Origin: Alkalihalobacillus deserti
GTDB taxonomy: Bacteria > Bacillota > Bacilli > Bacillales > Bacillaceae_D
Reading direction: 5' to 3'
DNA length: 64,000 nucleotides
NCBI RefSeq assembly: GCF_020734105.1
Contig: NZ_JAJAFR010000011.1
Span: 1-64,000 of the forward strand
The notes below the pieces were generated by a model. It was given only the letters and a program-made list of their open reading frames with translations, had not been told where the DNA came from and did not search any database. A program made the translations under genes and the position numbers. Shown here piece after piece: positions 42,866-52,498 of the stretch (the first letter of the stretch is position 1; each line of letters begins with the position of its first letter).

Positions 42866-45181
42866 TTATCTTGCAGTATACGTCTCATTTGAAACATTCG
42901 ACAACAACGGACTTAATCGATTAAGGTAAATTAAATCCAGTGAATGCATCGCTCTTGTACAAATCGTATATAGCAATTTTCGTTCGCTCTCATCATAATA
43001 TTCCAATTCAGAGACGTTATAAATAATAACGGCGTCGAATTCTACTCCTTTAGCAAGGTATGAAGGAATAATTAAGATCCCTGATTCATAACCAGTTGAA
43101 TCTTTTCTCATTAAACGGACGTTAAGATGGTCTATCATTTCTGCATAAACATGTTCACTTTCTTTTGCTGTTTTACATATGACGGCAATAGTACGGTACT
43201 CGCTACGTAATTCAATCAAGCGTGATAGCAAAATTTTCGTAAGTTCATTTGAGTTGGCTGCTTTTGCAACGGTTGGCCTCTTTCCATTTCGATTAAAGGG
43301 ATCAATTTCAGTACTAAGAATCTGTCTAGCAAAATGAATAATTTGACGAGTTGACCGATAACTTTGTGTTAACTCGTATTTCTCAATGTCTTCATGCTTG
43401 TATAAAGATTCTAACGCAGGAAAACTACTGATGGTGGAATGAGGGTAAATGGATTGATTAAAATCACCAAGAACCGTCATTTTAGCACGCGGAAACATGT
43501 TCTTTATAAAAGCAAATTGAAAAGGTGAGTAATCTTGTGCTTCATCAATAAATACATGCTTAATCGTTGTATTCACATGGAAACCTTCAAGTTTCCCTTT
43601 TAAATATAAATAAGGCGTTGCATCCTCATATGGAAAAATAAACTGGTTAATTTGCTGGATAGTTATTAAGCAAATTTCCGGCCACTGATCCGTTGAGAAC
43701 AAGCTATTTTGCTTTGTTTTAAACAGGTTTAAATAAATCGATGTTGCGTCCAGAAATTGAAGGTGATTAATGATACGTCTAACCTTTTTTAATCTCCGCT
43801 TTACAACAAGAGCACGCAATAACTCATGCGCTCGGTCATATTCATAAAAGTCATCTGATTCTTTCTTTTTTTCCTTCTCAACTTTTTGATGAACTTTTAG
43901 CAAAATCTCATCGTCTAATAGATCAACTTCTTGATCAACCCACTCTTTTTTCTCCTCTTCGATTTCAAATGACCTGACTTCTTTTAACAAGCGTTCTGCT
44001 AACATATTCATCCGGTTTGGAATCGTTATTGAATGATCCAATTCATAGAAATATTGATAAAGTTTTTCTTTAGAAAATAAGGTATTTCCACGGAAGATGA
44101 TGTCCTTAAAGATCAATCCTTCAACATGTAATGAACGAATGACTTGATCGATAAAATGAATATAATCCAAAGAAGACTTTACTTTTATAGCTTCTAAGCG
44201 CGCTGAATAGAAAGAATCTGTTTTTTCTGTTAATACATATTCCATCTGGCTAAATGGATCTTCAAGTTGCCACTCTTCACCAAGACGATGTTCTAAGTAT
44301 GCTTGAAAAGTTGTCTGTTGCATGTTCTCCTCTCCTAACTCTGGTAGGACAGTGGAGATATAACTGTTAAATAATGGATTCGGTGAAAATAAAACAATTT
44401 CATCCGCTAAAAGCGTATCGCGGTACCGATAAAGTAAGTAAGCCACTCTCTGTAAGGCAGCTGACGTTTTTCCACTACCAGCCACTCCTTGAACCATTAA
44501 AAGGCGACCGCGTTCATTTCGGATAATCTGATTTTGTTCTTTTTGAATGGTGGCAACAATGTTCTTCATTTGCGAATCTGACTCATTCCCTAATACCTCT
44601 TGCAGAAGTTCATCGCCTATTGTAATACCAGTATTAAACATATGTTTTATTTGACCATCTCTTATGATAAATTGCTTTTTGATCTCTATTTCACCAGAGA
44701 TGATTCCAGATGGTGTTTCATAACTTCCCTGTCCCGGACCGTAGTCATAATACAAACTTGAAATAGGAGCGCGCCAATCATACACATAAAAGTCAACACC
44801 TTCTTTATCAGCAAAAGACGCAATTCCTATGTAGATCGCCTCTGAGTCCTTTTCTTCCTTTTCTAAAAAGTCAATTCTCCCGAAATATGGCGAGTATTTT
44901 AATTTATGTAAGTTTTTTAATTGATTAAGATCATGACGATGACTTCTTTCTCTTTCGGACATTAATTCAGTCTGCTGTTTTATACTTGCAAACGTCTCAG
45001 CAGCTTCTTCAGCGTTATCAAAATTAACAGTTACATCTTCCCAAAACTTTTTTCTTATATCGATAACATCTTCTTTAATATCACCAAGTTTTTGTCTTAA
45101 CTCTTTTCCTCTCTTTTGAATTTCAGCTACAACTAGATCAACTCGTTGTTGTTCCCGATACCAGTCAGAATGATTTTTCAT
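42866..45181 (-). CDS. helD: RNA polymerase recycling helicase HelD
   Basis: An SF1 helicase-like ATPase that removes RNA polymerase from stalled complexes. From ATG 45181 (ATAGGAGTG upstream) it has 771 residues, matching HelD (~774). The N-terminal coiled coil (residues ~1-110), which enters the polymerase secondary channel, is followed by Walker A MVQGVAGSGKTSAALQRV near 228. Walker B is HVFIDEAQDYSPFQF near 560, and the UvrD-like C-terminal motifs SYRSTRQI near 635 and LAKGVEFDAVIIY near 715 are present. A further N-terminal in-frame start at 45238 has no site. Confidence 0.92.
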   Translation of the reverse strand: MKNHSDWYREQQRVDLVVAEIQKRGKELRQKLGDIKEDVIDIRKKFWEDVTVNFDNAEEAAETFASIKQQTELMSERERSHRHDLNQLKNLHKLKYSPYFGRIDFLEKEEKDSEAIYIGIASFADKEGVDFYVYDWRAPISSLYYDYGPGQGSYETPSGIISGEIEIKKQFIIRDGQIKHMFNTGITIGDELLQEVLGNESDSQMKNIVATIQKEQNQIIRNERGRLLMVQGVAGSGKTSAALQRVAYLLYRYRDTLLADEIVLFSPNPLFNSYISTVLPELGEENMQQTTFQAYLEHRLGEEWQLEDPFSQMEYVLTEKTDSFYSARLEAIKVKSSLDYIHFIDQVIRSLHVEGLIFKDIIFRGNTLFSKEKLYQYFYELDHSITIPNRMNMLAERLLKEVRSFEIEEEKKEWVDQEVDLLDDEILLKVHQKVEKEKKKESDDFYEYDRAHELLRALVVKRRLKKVRRIINHLQFLDATSIYLNLFKTKQNSLFSTDQWPEICLITIQQINQFIFPYEDATPYLYLKGKLEGFHVNTTIKHVFIDEAQDYSPFQFAFIKNMFPRAKMTVLGDFNQSIYPHSTISSFPALESLYKHEDIEKYELTQSYRSTRQIIHFARQILSTEIDPFNRNGKRPTVAKAANSNELTKILLSRLIELRSEYRTIAVICKTAKESEHVYAEMIDHLNVRLMRKDSTGYESGILIIPSYLAKGVEFDAVIIYNVSELEYYDESERKLLYTICTRAMHSLDLIYLNRLSPLLSNVSNETYTAR

Positions 45182-45328
45182 TCGCCCACTCCTATCTATG
45201 GAATGTTTCTTTCTCCTTGTGGTATATACAAATTTCAATAAAGATATGCATAGTTCCTTCTTCTAGTGGTTTTTTCTATGAATAAAAGCTTCCTTCTCGT
45301 ACACGATAAGAAAAAAAGGAGACTTCTG

Positions 45329-45592
45329 ATGAAGACTGACAATTATGTAGAAGACTGTCTTAAACGTGTACAATCAACTGTTGATCAAGCGCTTACCGAA
45401 TTAATGGAAGTAAAGATGATTCGCGAAAATGACCCTACGGAATTTCCTTACCTACAAAATAAACTAAATGAGCTTGAAGTTGAGGTCTCTTCTCTTTTAG
45501 AGAATAACCAGGACGATAGCCATCTATCAAGATTGCAAGAAGCACAAAAAAAGCTCAATGAAGTCCAAGACATAATGGTAAGAGGGATATAA
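45329..45592 (+). CDS. DUF2524 family small coiled protein, YtzC-like
   Basis: ATG at 45329 is chosen because AAAAAGGAG precedes it, leaving 87 residues. The protein is almost entirely helical and charged (VEDCLKRVQSTVDQALTELM, then LNELEVEVSSLLENNQDDSH) and ends in VQDIMVRGI. Size and pattern fit DUF2524/YtzC of Bacillus, function unknown. It is divergent from helD. Confidence 0.6.
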   Translation: MKTDNYVEDCLKRVQSTVDQALTELMEVKMIRENDPTEFPYLQNKLNELEVEVSSLLENNQDDSHLSRLQEAQKKLNEVQDIMVRGI

Positions 45593-45714
45593 AAGAATAT
45601 AGTGACACTTCCTTGTCATTTAGGCAGGTAGGTGTCCTTTTATTTTTTATTATGCACCATAGTACGGGGTGAGCGAGTGATGAGGCCTGAACTAGTCTGG
45701 TGTTCAAAATAAGG

Positions 45715-46085
45715 GATTGACGTCCGAACTTACCCTTTTGGGTGTCAAAGCGGAGATTAACGACCGAACCTGCCTTTTTGGTGTGTATTGGGCGTTCATA
45801 CGGGGGATTAACGACCGAATCTGTCTTTTCGGTGTGCAATGGGCGTTCATACGGGGGATTAACGACCGAATCTGCCTTTTTGGTGTGTATTGGGCGTTCA
45901 TGCGGGGGATTAACGACTGAATCTGTCTTTTTGGTGTGTATTGGGCGTTCATACGGGGGATTAACGACTGAATCTGTCTTTTTGGTGTGTATTGGGCATT
46001 CATACGGGGGATTAACGACCGAATCTGTCTTTTTGGTGTATATCGGCGTTCATGCGGGGGATTTAAGCCTAATTTGTCTTTTGTG
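45715..46085. repeat. 51-bp minisatellite, about seven units
   Basis: Units start at approximately 45751, 45801, 45852, 45903, 45954, 46005 and 46055, so the period is 51 bases (50 at the outer units). The shared unit begins GGGGGATTAACGACCGAATC and continues with a T-rich part and GGCGTTCAT. It lies between converging genes. Because the period is a multiple of three, several frames stay open by chance. Confidence 0.92.
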
Positions 46086-46234
46086 TGTAGATCCGCTAAA
46101 TAACCATAAAAAATCAAGTATAAAACCTATGCAGTTTTACACTTGATTTCATCATTCAACTGACTACTTGCTCTTATATCCTTCTGTGTATTACATACTC
46201 TTATCTTATACCAACCTGTTAACCGTTCATCATC

Positions 46235-46843
46235 CTACTTATAATACTGATCAAACCATTCCTTCGCTTGATCCACTTCTTCTCTCACAAGCTGATGACC
46301 GCCATTCACCCAAAATTCAGTGACAATTGCATTCGCTTCTTGTAAATTTATAACCAATTCTTGCGTTTCTTTTAAGGGAATCAGTGGATCTTGTTTACCA
46401 GCACCAATGAAAACAGGTGTGTTGGTGAGATCAGGTAGGGCAACTCCGCGACGTGGAACCATTGCATGAAATAAAATAGCACCATTTAAAGCTTGTTCAT
46501 GATGATACATCATACTAGCTGCTATGTTCGCACCATTTGAGTACCCGATTGCCACAACTTTATTGCGTTCAAACTGATATTTTTCAGCACTGTCATTCAC
46601 GAACTCATTTAACTCTTTTGTTCTGAAAATGAGATCCTCCTCATCAAATACACCCTCGGTTAAACGACGGAAAAAACGTGGCATCCCATTTTCTAATACA
46701 TTTCCTCTTACACTCAAAATGGCTGCTTCAGGGGCAATCATTTCCGCTAGAGGCAAGAGATCCTGTTCATTTCCACCTGTACCATGAAGTAATAGAAGAA
46801 TAGGTGCATCCTTTTTCTTTCCTTCAATAAATAAATGCTTCAT
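46235..46843 (-). CDS. mhqD: Carboxylesterase MhqD
   Basis: An alpha/beta hydrolase of 202 residues. LLLLHGTGGNEQDLLPLAEM at ~16-35 forms the oxyanion region, the nucleophile elbow is GYSNGANIAA near 100, the acid lies in GAGKQDPLIP near 150 and the catalytic His in NGGHQL near 183. It follows mhqO by nine bases. In B. subtilis MhqD acts in resistance to quinones, catechols and diamide under MhqR, and the whole operon context supports this. Confidence 0.88.
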   Translation of the reverse strand: MKHLFIEGKKKDAPILLLLHGTGGNEQDLLPLAEMIAPEAAILSVRGNVLENGMPRFFRRLTEGVFDEEDLIFRTKELNEFVNDSAEKYQFERNKVVAIGYSNGANIAASMMYHHEQALNGAILFHAMVPRRGVALPDLTNTPVFIGAGKQDPLIPLKETQELVINLQEANAIVTEFWVNGGHQLVREEVDQAKEWFDQYYK

Positions 46844-46852
46844 TGTAAATTC

Positions 46853-47833
46853 TCACTCCTTTGTGTCTAATAGTTTTAATTTCGCTTCTATTTCCGCCCT
46901 TTGATTTTCAAAATATGGTGGTAATGCAAGGTTCTGTCCGAGTGTTTCGAAAGGCTCATCTCCTTCAAACCCAGGACCATCTGTAGCAAGCTCAAATAAA
47001 ATGCCATTTGGTTCACGAAAATAAAGCGAACGGAAATAATATCTCTCAACAAAACCAGAATTAGCTAAGCGAGAATTCTTTAAATGTTCAACCCATTTTC
47101 TAAGTTCTTCCTCAGTCTCTACACGAAAGGCTACGTGATGAACACTGCCACGACCTGGACGCTCTCTTTGAACATCTGCTTTTTCTTCAAGGTGGATTTC
47201 TGCCCCAGTCCCACCTTCCCCCGTTTCAAATACTCGGATTGGGCTCTCGCCTTCAATATCGGAGTTATAGGATTCTTTTTCACGGTATCCCATAACATCA
47301 GTCAAAACTTTTGCTGTACTATCAGGACGAGCAATGGTTAATCTCACTGGACCCAATCCTATAATTCCGTGTTCAACCGGTACTGGGCTATTTTCCCATG
47401 GTTTTCCTCCGGCTACTCCGTCATTTGTTTCATCAGAAACTAACTCAAGTCTTTGGCCTTCAAAATCACGAAAGAAAAGTGTTCTTCGACCGTACTTTGT
47501 TTTAATTTCATCATGTTCAACCTGATGTTCTTCTAAACGATTTTTCCAATACGCCAATGATTCATCCGTTGCAACGCGTAAAGATGTTAGAGAAATACTA
47601 TTTGCGCCATGGTACGTTTGTCCAGCATGTGGGATTTCAAAAAAAGTTAAATCCGTACCTGGATTTCCTCTTTCATCTGCATAAAATAAATGATACACAG
47701 ATGTATCATCTTGATTGACTGTTTTTTTTACAAGTCGAAGCCCAAGCACCTTTGTATAAAAACGATAATTTTCTTTGGCATTTGCTGTAATAGCTGAGAC
47801 GTGATGCTGACCTAGCAATGGTTTTAAGTTCAC
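46853..47833 (-). CDS. mhqO: Ring-cleaving dioxygenase MhqO
   Basis: A vicinal-oxygen-chelate (glyoxalase-fold) enzyme of 326 residues with two repeated modules (residues ~5-140 and ~155-285). Metal ligands include His in GQHHVSAI near 10, His in GSVHHVAFRV near 225 and Glu in NGILFELATDGPGF near 278. The family opens hydroquinone or catechol rings. Three bases separate it from mhqR, so it is co-transcribed and repressed with it. Confidence 0.9.
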   Translation of the reverse strand: MNLKPLLGQHHVSAITANAKENYRFYTKVLGLRLVKKTVNQDDTSVYHLFYADERGNPGTDLTFFEIPHAGQTYHGANSISLTSLRVATDESLAYWKNRLEEHQVEHDEIKTKYGRRTLFFRDFEGQRLELVSDETNDGVAGGKPWENSPVPVEHGIIGLGPVRLTIARPDSTAKVLTDVMGYREKESYNSDIEGESPIRVFETGEGGTGAEIHLEEKADVQRERPGRGSVHHVAFRVETEEELRKWVEHLKNSRLANSGFVERYYFRSLYFREPNGILFELATDGPGFEGDEPFETLGQNLALPPYFENQRAEIEAKLKLLDTKE

Positions 47834-47836
47834 AGA

Positions 47837-48283
47837 TCATTCCCCTTTCGTATTGTGTTGAAGTTTTTTTAATAGTCCAAGAAGCTGTTTTTGTTCTTCT
47901 TTATTGAGTGTTTTAAATTGTGATGCTTGAAATTGTTCTTGTTCGGGGACAACTTCCTCGTATAACTGTTGTCCAGCAGCAGTTAAAGAAATGTGCTTAG
48001 TACGCCACTCCTGCTTTCTCTCAATCAAACCAGATTTCTCCATCTTCACAAGCATTTGAGTAATGTTCCCCTTACTAACAAGTAACTTGTCGGCAAGTTC
48101 TTGTTGTGACAACGGTTGATGTACACCAACTTGCACAAGTAAATCAAATTGGGCAATGCTTAGCCCCCACTTTTTTAAATGTTGATTGGATAAGCGATTA
48201 CTCCCGTTATAAAACCGTGCTAAACGAAACCACAAAAGTAGGCCTAACCGAATTTCTTGTAATTTTCCGGGATCTTTGATCAA
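47837..48283 (-). CDS. mhqR: MarR-type repressor MhqR
   Basis: A 148-residue MarR-family winged-helix regulator. The recognition segment is SQQELADKLLVSKGNITQML near residue 78, followed by the wing (EWRTKHISLTAAG). It should repress its own operon and be released by quinones or electrophiles. The start is TTG 48283 after AAAGGAGTGA. A dyad at 48311-48334 is the likely binding site. Identification rests on the mhqO and mhqD neighbours plus length. Confidence 0.87.
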   Translation of the reverse strand: MIKDPGKLQEIRLGLLLWFRLARFYNGSNRLSNQHLKKWGLSIAQFDLLVQVGVHQPLSQQELADKLLVSKGNITQMLVKMEKSGLIERKQEWRTKHISLTAAGQQLYEEVVPEQEQFQASQFKTLNKEEQKQLLGLLKKLQHNTKGE

Positions 48284-48310
48284 GGGCCTATCACTCCTTT
48301 ATGAATCTGC

Positions 48311-48334
48311 TATCAGTTTATAACTAAACTGATA
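48311..48334 (-). promoter_or_regulatory. Probable MhqR operator overlapping the mhqR promoter
   Basis: A perfect ten-base inverted repeat, TATCAGTTTA and TAAACTGATA, with a TAAC spacer, 28 bases upstream of the mhqR start. On the minus strand the right arm overlaps TATAAA, a plausible -10 element, so binding would block polymerase. Confidence 0.65.
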
Positions 48335-48624
48335 AAAAGTAAAGTTATTCAACTAACTTTCTAAAAGTAACTATAATAAAGTGTTGGAAACATCTATGTA
48401 TTTGTAACCTTAATAAATATTTTCCCAATTCAACCATTGATAAACCTTTCTGAGATAAGGACTTAAAGCTAGGGTAAACCCAAAATCAGGGGGCAGGTCA
48501 TGTTCTAACATTTTGTCAAAATTTCCTTATGGCTGATAATTTTATCGGATAGAACGTTCCTTGAATCAACTTACAATTAAAGCAAGGTTAGAAGAGTAAG
48601 ACGCTTGACCGTTAAATTAGACAG
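48335..48624. other. Gap upstream of mhqR
   Basis: AT-rich DNA without a recognised gene. It carries the mhqR -35 region and nothing else identifiable. Confidence 0.3.
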
Positions 48625-48660
48625 AAAAAGAAGGTAAGCACCTACTAGTGGCTCACCTTC
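48625..48660 (-). terminator. Terminator of the HAD gene
   Basis: On the minus strand GAAGGTGAGC pairs with GCTTACCTTC (one G-U) around an 11-base loop and is followed by TTTTT, eight bases after the stop at 48669. Confidence 0.8.
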
Positions 48661-48668
48661 TTTTTCCG

Positions 48669-49457
48669 TTATTTGTTTAACTCTGAGAGAATCGGATATA
48701 ACTCTTCTAAATGGCTTATTTCATAAGTAGGGATCACTTCGTTACGCTCTTTGTCATGGCGATTAATCCATACAGATTTCATCCCGACCCGTGATGATCC
48801 TAGAATATCTGTCATCAAATTATCTCCAACCATAAGCGCTTCATCTTTATTTAAAGACATTTTTTCTAGAGCATGTTCAAAAATAGATGGATCAGGCTTA
48901 CCTTTTCCAAATGCACCAGAAATCACGATATGATCAAAATACGGCACTAGCTCAGGTGTTATTTCTAATTTTGTATTTTGTAAATCAGGTGATCCATTTG
49001 TTAAAAGTAACAATTGGTATTTTCCCTTTAACTCATCAAGCACTCGGAAGGACTCTTCATAGACAAATGGATGCTTCCTACGCTCTAATGGAAAACGCTC
49101 CGCTAATTCTGCTCCAAAATCAACGTCATCAATCCCTAAAGCTTTTAATCCTCTTGTCCAAGCTTCTTTGCGATAACCTGGAACAATATCTTTCATTTTT
49201 CGAAAATGATCATCATCATCTAAGAAATTCCCCCATAATCCTTCAAACGGGTTGATCCCAATCATTTGAGTAAATGAGTAAGTTTCATATGTTGAATATA
49301 GTTCTCTGGCTTCCTGACGAACTGCTTCTTCTAATGCAACTGGATCCAAATCATATTTTTTTGCAGCTACTTCGCAAGTTGCTGCAAATGCCTTTTCTAC
49401 ACTCTTTTGGTCCCAAAGCAGTGTATCATCAAGGTCAAAAAAGATGGCTTTTATCAT
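48669..49457 (-). CDS. HAD-superfamily hydrolase, YsaA-like
   Basis: 262 residues. Motif [12 protein letters not shown] at ~6-16 holds the nucleophile aspartate, motif II is LLLTNGSPD near 152, the motif III lysine lies in [11 protein letters not shown] near 185 and motif IV is [12 protein letters not shown] near 212. The helical cap between motifs I and II is of the C1 type, as in sugar and nucleotide phosphatases of the YjjG/YsaA group. The substrate is not predictable. Confidence 0.85.
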   Translation of the reverse strand: MIKAIFFDLDDTLLWDQKSVEKAFAATCEVAAKKYDLDPVALEEAVRQEARELYSTYETYSFTQMIGINPFEGLWGNFLDDDDHFRKMKDIVPGYRKEAWTRGLKALGIDDVDFGAELAERFPLERRKHPFVYEESFRVLDELKGKYQLLLLTNGSPDLQNTKLEITPELVPYFDHIVISGAFGKGKPDPSIFEHALEKMSLNKDEALMVGDNLMTDILGSSRVGMKSVWINRHDKERNEVIPTYEISHLEELYPILSELNK

Positions 49458-49531
49458 GAGCGAACTCTCCCCTATAACAATTTATTCCTCTATTAGATTA
49501 TCTCTTTAGCAGAAAGAAGTAAACTGGATTC

Positions 49532-51481
49532 TTATCGTTCTTTTTGCATGTCTACCCCTTCAGGTAATACATCCTTAATCATGTTTAGTAATTTTTCATC
49601 CTGATAAAGTCGTTTATCTAAAATAGATACTAGTCCATGATCTTGATGTGTTCGTATTAAGCGCCCGATTCCTTGGCGTAATCGTAGCATCATATAAGGT
49701 ACGTCTACATCCCAGAATGCATCATTCGCTGATTTTCTTTTCGCTGCAAAAACAGGATCGTTAGGCGGGAAAGGCAGTGACCAGATCACCACATTGGAAA
49801 GGGACTCTCCTGGAATATCTAATCCTTCCCACAAGCTTACTGCACATAAAACGGAATCAGTATCCTCCTGAAAGGTTGAAATTAACTGACTAACTTCTTG
49901 ATCTCCTTCGAAAAGAAAATTCCATTTATAATAGGATGCATCTTTCTTCGTTTCTTCTTTGAATGTCTGAAGTTCTTCATCGCTTGTAAATAGAAGAAGG
50001 GCTTTCCCATTTGTTTCTTCAATAACTTTTTTCGTTTCATGCAGTTTGTCAGCATATTGATTAACAACGGGTGCATAGATTTGCATTTGCTTTTTATAGT
50101 CAAAAGGAGACGAAACGGAAAATGATAAATAATCTTCAATTCCTATGCTACCAGCTAAATAGTTAAACGACCCGTTCGTTGACAGCGTTGCAGACGTAAA
50201 AATAAACGGTACTTTCTTATTAAAGACCTGTTCTTTTAATACCTCTTCTACTAACCGCGGCATGATGACAAGCTTAATGCCAACATCATCTTCTTCCACC
50301 CATGTAATCAAATTGTTTTGTCCAACAAATAGCTTAAGTGCATGATGAATCATATCAAGATGCTCTTCTACAATTTTTAATTGATATTGATCAATGGTGT
50401 ACATTTCACTTTCAACAACAATTTCATCTTCTAGTTTTGCAATTAAATGAACTAATTTTTTTGCTTCCTGAGTAAGGATTAAACTTAATTCAAGTTCTCT
50501 TCGGCTTGAACCCTCAACTTTTTTTGCATGTTCACGCAAAACAAAAGAAAAGTGTAGGCTTTGTGAGATTAGTTCATCAACGAGAACTGCAAACTCTTCA
50601 CGTACATCATTTTCTAGCAAACGTGTTAACAATTCTTCAATAATATCATGACGCAATTGATAGGTAAGTGCTTTTTGAGCAGCGACTTCAAGTAAATGTC
50701 CTTCATCAAAGATGACGGTACTGGCCTCGGGTAAAAGTGGCAACTGTCCTTCGCGCTTTCTTGAGTCATATGTCCACACATGTTCCATGTAAAAGTCATG
50801 AGAACAGATTAATAAATCAGATGATTTGCGATAATGATCTCGCGATAAAGTTTGGCCGCAGCGATGGCGTTGGTCACAGACAAAACAGTCTTGAAAAGCA
50901 TCCCAACCAATCTTTTCCCACTGTTCATCATTTAAGTGAGAATACTCTTTTCGATCCCCATAATGGTAAAATGATTGCAAGGTCTGATTTCCATTAACAA
51001 AAGGTGGTAAATCAAAATAAATGTCGTCATATTGTTCCTCATACTGATCGCTCGAACGTTCCTTATCTAGCTTCTGTAAACAAAGATATTGGCTTTTTGA
51101 CTTCGCTAACCTCGCATCAATGTTGATTCCAAGAATACTTGAAAGCTTGTCAATATCTCCACCTTTTTTCACTAACTGTTCAATCAGTGATTCATCTGCA
51201 CATGCAATAATGGCAGGCTTCCTCATATACCGTGCATAACAGATCGCGTATAACAAGTAAACAATTGTCTTACCCGTTCCTACCCCTGCTTCTGCTAACA
51301 TAATCTTTTTATCGATAAATGCTTTTTCTAGTTGAAATGCCATGTAAATTTGTTCATCTCTAAGTTCTAACCCTGCTTCAGGTAAAATATCATAGAAAAC
51401 ATCACCAATCCAATCATTCAATTGGTCAAAAAAAGATTGGCTTGGGTCAAAAGTAAACGGTAAACGATTATGTGTATTCAA
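49532..51481 (-). CDS. DinG/XPD-like ATP-dependent DNA helicase, YpvA-like
   Basis: 649 residues of the SF2 iron-sulfur helicase group. Walker A is AEAGVGTGKTIVYLL near residue 65. Candidate Fe-S cysteines lie at YLCLQKL near 134 and in CFVCDQRHRC near 200-210. The DEAH-type box is VIFDEGHLLE near 262. C-terminal motifs include FTSATLS near 432 and LRQGIGRLIRTHQD near 608. Length agrees with B. subtilis YpvA. It is expected to unwind 5'-tailed DNA or D-loops. Confidence 0.88.
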   Translation of the reverse strand: MNTHNRLPFTFDPSQSFFDQLNDWIGDVFYDILPEAGLELRDEQIYMAFQLEKAFIDKKIMLAEAGVGTGKTIVYLLYAICYARYMRKPAIIACADESLIEQLVKKGGDIDKLSSILGINIDARLAKSKSQYLCLQKLDKERSSDQYEEQYDDIYFDLPPFVNGNQTLQSFYHYGDRKEYSHLNDEQWEKIGWDAFQDCFVCDQRHRCGQTLSRDHYRKSSDLLICSHDFYMEHVWTYDSRKREGQLPLLPEASTVIFDEGHLLEVAAQKALTYQLRHDIIEELLTRLLENDVREEFAVLVDELISQSLHFSFVLREHAKKVEGSSRRELELSLILTQEAKKLVHLIAKLEDEIVVESEMYTIDQYQLKIVEEHLDMIHHALKLFVGQNNLITWVEEDDVGIKLVIMPRLVEEVLKEQVFNKKVPFIFTSATLSTNGSFNYLAGSIGIEDYLSFSVSSPFDYKKQMQIYAPVVNQYADKLHETKKVIEETNGKALLLFTSDEELQTFKEETKKDASYYKWNFLFEGDQEVSQLISTFQEDTDSVLCAVSLWEGLDIPGESLSNVVIWSLPFPPNDPVFAAKRKSANDAFWDVDVPYMMLRLRQGIGRLIRTHQDHGLVSILDKRLYQDEKLLNMIKDVLPEGVDMQKER

Positions 51482-51560
51482 GAATAGACCTCCGTATCAT
51501 TCTAGATCAATAGGTAATTATCTAAGAAATTCAATCATTTGTCAAAAAAATAAAAGAGAT

Positions 51561-51595
51561 GACTGAAAAAGGTCATATTTTGACCTTTTTCAGTC
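51561..51595 (-). terminator. Terminator of the YciI-like gene
   Basis: GACTGAAAAAGGTCA pairs perfectly with TGACCTTTTTCAGTC around five bases, followed on the minus strand by a T-rich run. Confidence 0.8.
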
Positions 51596-51665
51596 ACCCT
51601 CTTTTTAAAGTAAATGTATGTATACAGTAATTTAGAAAAAGTTCGATCGTTCCTTATACATAACC

Positions 51666-51923
51666 TTACATCTTACCCCACTCATGTAATTTCAAACTTC
51701 GTACCCCGTGAACAATATAAGGATCCTTTTCAGCTAATTTTAGTGCTTCCTCATAAGAGTCACTTTGATAAATAACCATTCCACCTGTTCCATCTAGAAA
51801 AGGTCCTCTAGCAAAAATTTTCCCTTCTTTATCTAGTCCCTCAAGAAATGCCAAGTGATCTGGACGATAAGTAGCATTCAATTCTTCATCTTTCATGTAT
51901 AACATTGCCGCGAAAAAAGCCAT
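51666..51923 (-). CDS. YciI-like protein
   Basis: 85 residues with the ferredoxin-like YciI fold: RPDHLAFLEGLDKEGKIF with the conserved HxxxL near residue 22, GPFLDGTGGMVIYQSDSYEE near 42 and PYIVHGVRSLKLHEW near 70. Some members have peroxidase or dehydrochlorinase-like activity; most are uncharacterised. It lies 28 bases after the CBS protein gene and is probably co-transcribed. Confidence 0.85.
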   Translation of the reverse strand: MAFFAAMLYMKDEELNATYRPDHLAFLEGLDKEGKIFARGPFLDGTGGMVIYQSDSYEEALKLAEKDPYIVHGVRSLKLHEWGKM

Positions 51924-51950
51924 TAATAATCTCTCCTTTTATCAAAAGTA

Positions 51951-52367
51951 TTAACTTACATTTCCTTTGTCAATTGAATTTGCGTAAAATTCAATAATTT
52001 CTCTTCTTCTAATAATTCCAATAAAAATACCATGATCATCAACAACTGGAATGAAATTTTGAGAAATCGCAAGGGTGAGCAAGCCTTTCATCTCAGAATC
52101 GATTCGTACGGGCACGTTCTTCATTCTTCTCTTAATATCTTTCAACTGAATTTGTTCAGCCATTTCAAGAGAAAAAGAATGAGTATTTTTTATTTGCCAA
52201 AGCAAATCACCCTCAGTTATAGTTCCTATGTATTTACCATGTCGATCGATGATGGGGACAGCTGAATATTTGTGATGTTCCATTTTTTCTAGCGTTTGTC
52301 TCATCGTTGATTCAAGTTCTAAGTAAGCGACCTCTGCTTTTGGCAGTAAGAAAAATGAGATATTCAT
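51951..52367 (-). CDS. Two-CBS-domain protein
   Basis: 138 residues carrying two CBS motifs: MEHHKYSAVPIIDRHGKYIG with TITEGDLLW near residue 30-55, and NFIPVVDDHGIFIGIIRRRE near 105. The architecture resembles the c-di-AMP-binding DarB (YkuL) and related CbpA/CbpB proteins, but identity with them is not established. The ribosome site is AAAGGGA. Confidence 0.78.
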   Translation of the reverse strand: MNISFFLLPKAEVAYLELESTMRQTLEKMEHHKYSAVPIIDRHGKYIGTITEGDLLWQIKNTHSFSLEMAEQIQLKDIKRRMKNVPVRIDSEMKGLLTLAISQNFIPVVDDHGIFIGIIRRREIIEFYANSIDKGNVS

Positions 52368-52450
52368 AGACGATCTTCCCTTTCACAACAGTTTCATCTC
52401 CCACTCTATTATACTCGAAAAAAAGAAAAATTACCAAAAACTGTTGAGTG

Positions 52451-52485
52451 AAAAAAAGATGACTCAAAAATTTTAACTTGAGTCA
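52451..52485 (-). terminator. Terminator of csgA
   Basis: TGACTCAA pairs with TTGAGTCA around ten bases, followed on the minus strand by a run of seven T, 14 bases after the stop. Confidence 0.8.
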
Positions 52486-52498
52486 CCCCCAAATTTAT

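Noticed and set aside
45715-46085. CRISPR array
   Set aside because: Units are directly contiguous at 51 bases with no variable spacers and no cas genes nearby.
45704-46146. Repeat-protein frames on both strands
   Set aside because: The 51-bp period keeps several frames open by arithmetic; none has a ribosome site or non-repetitive domain.
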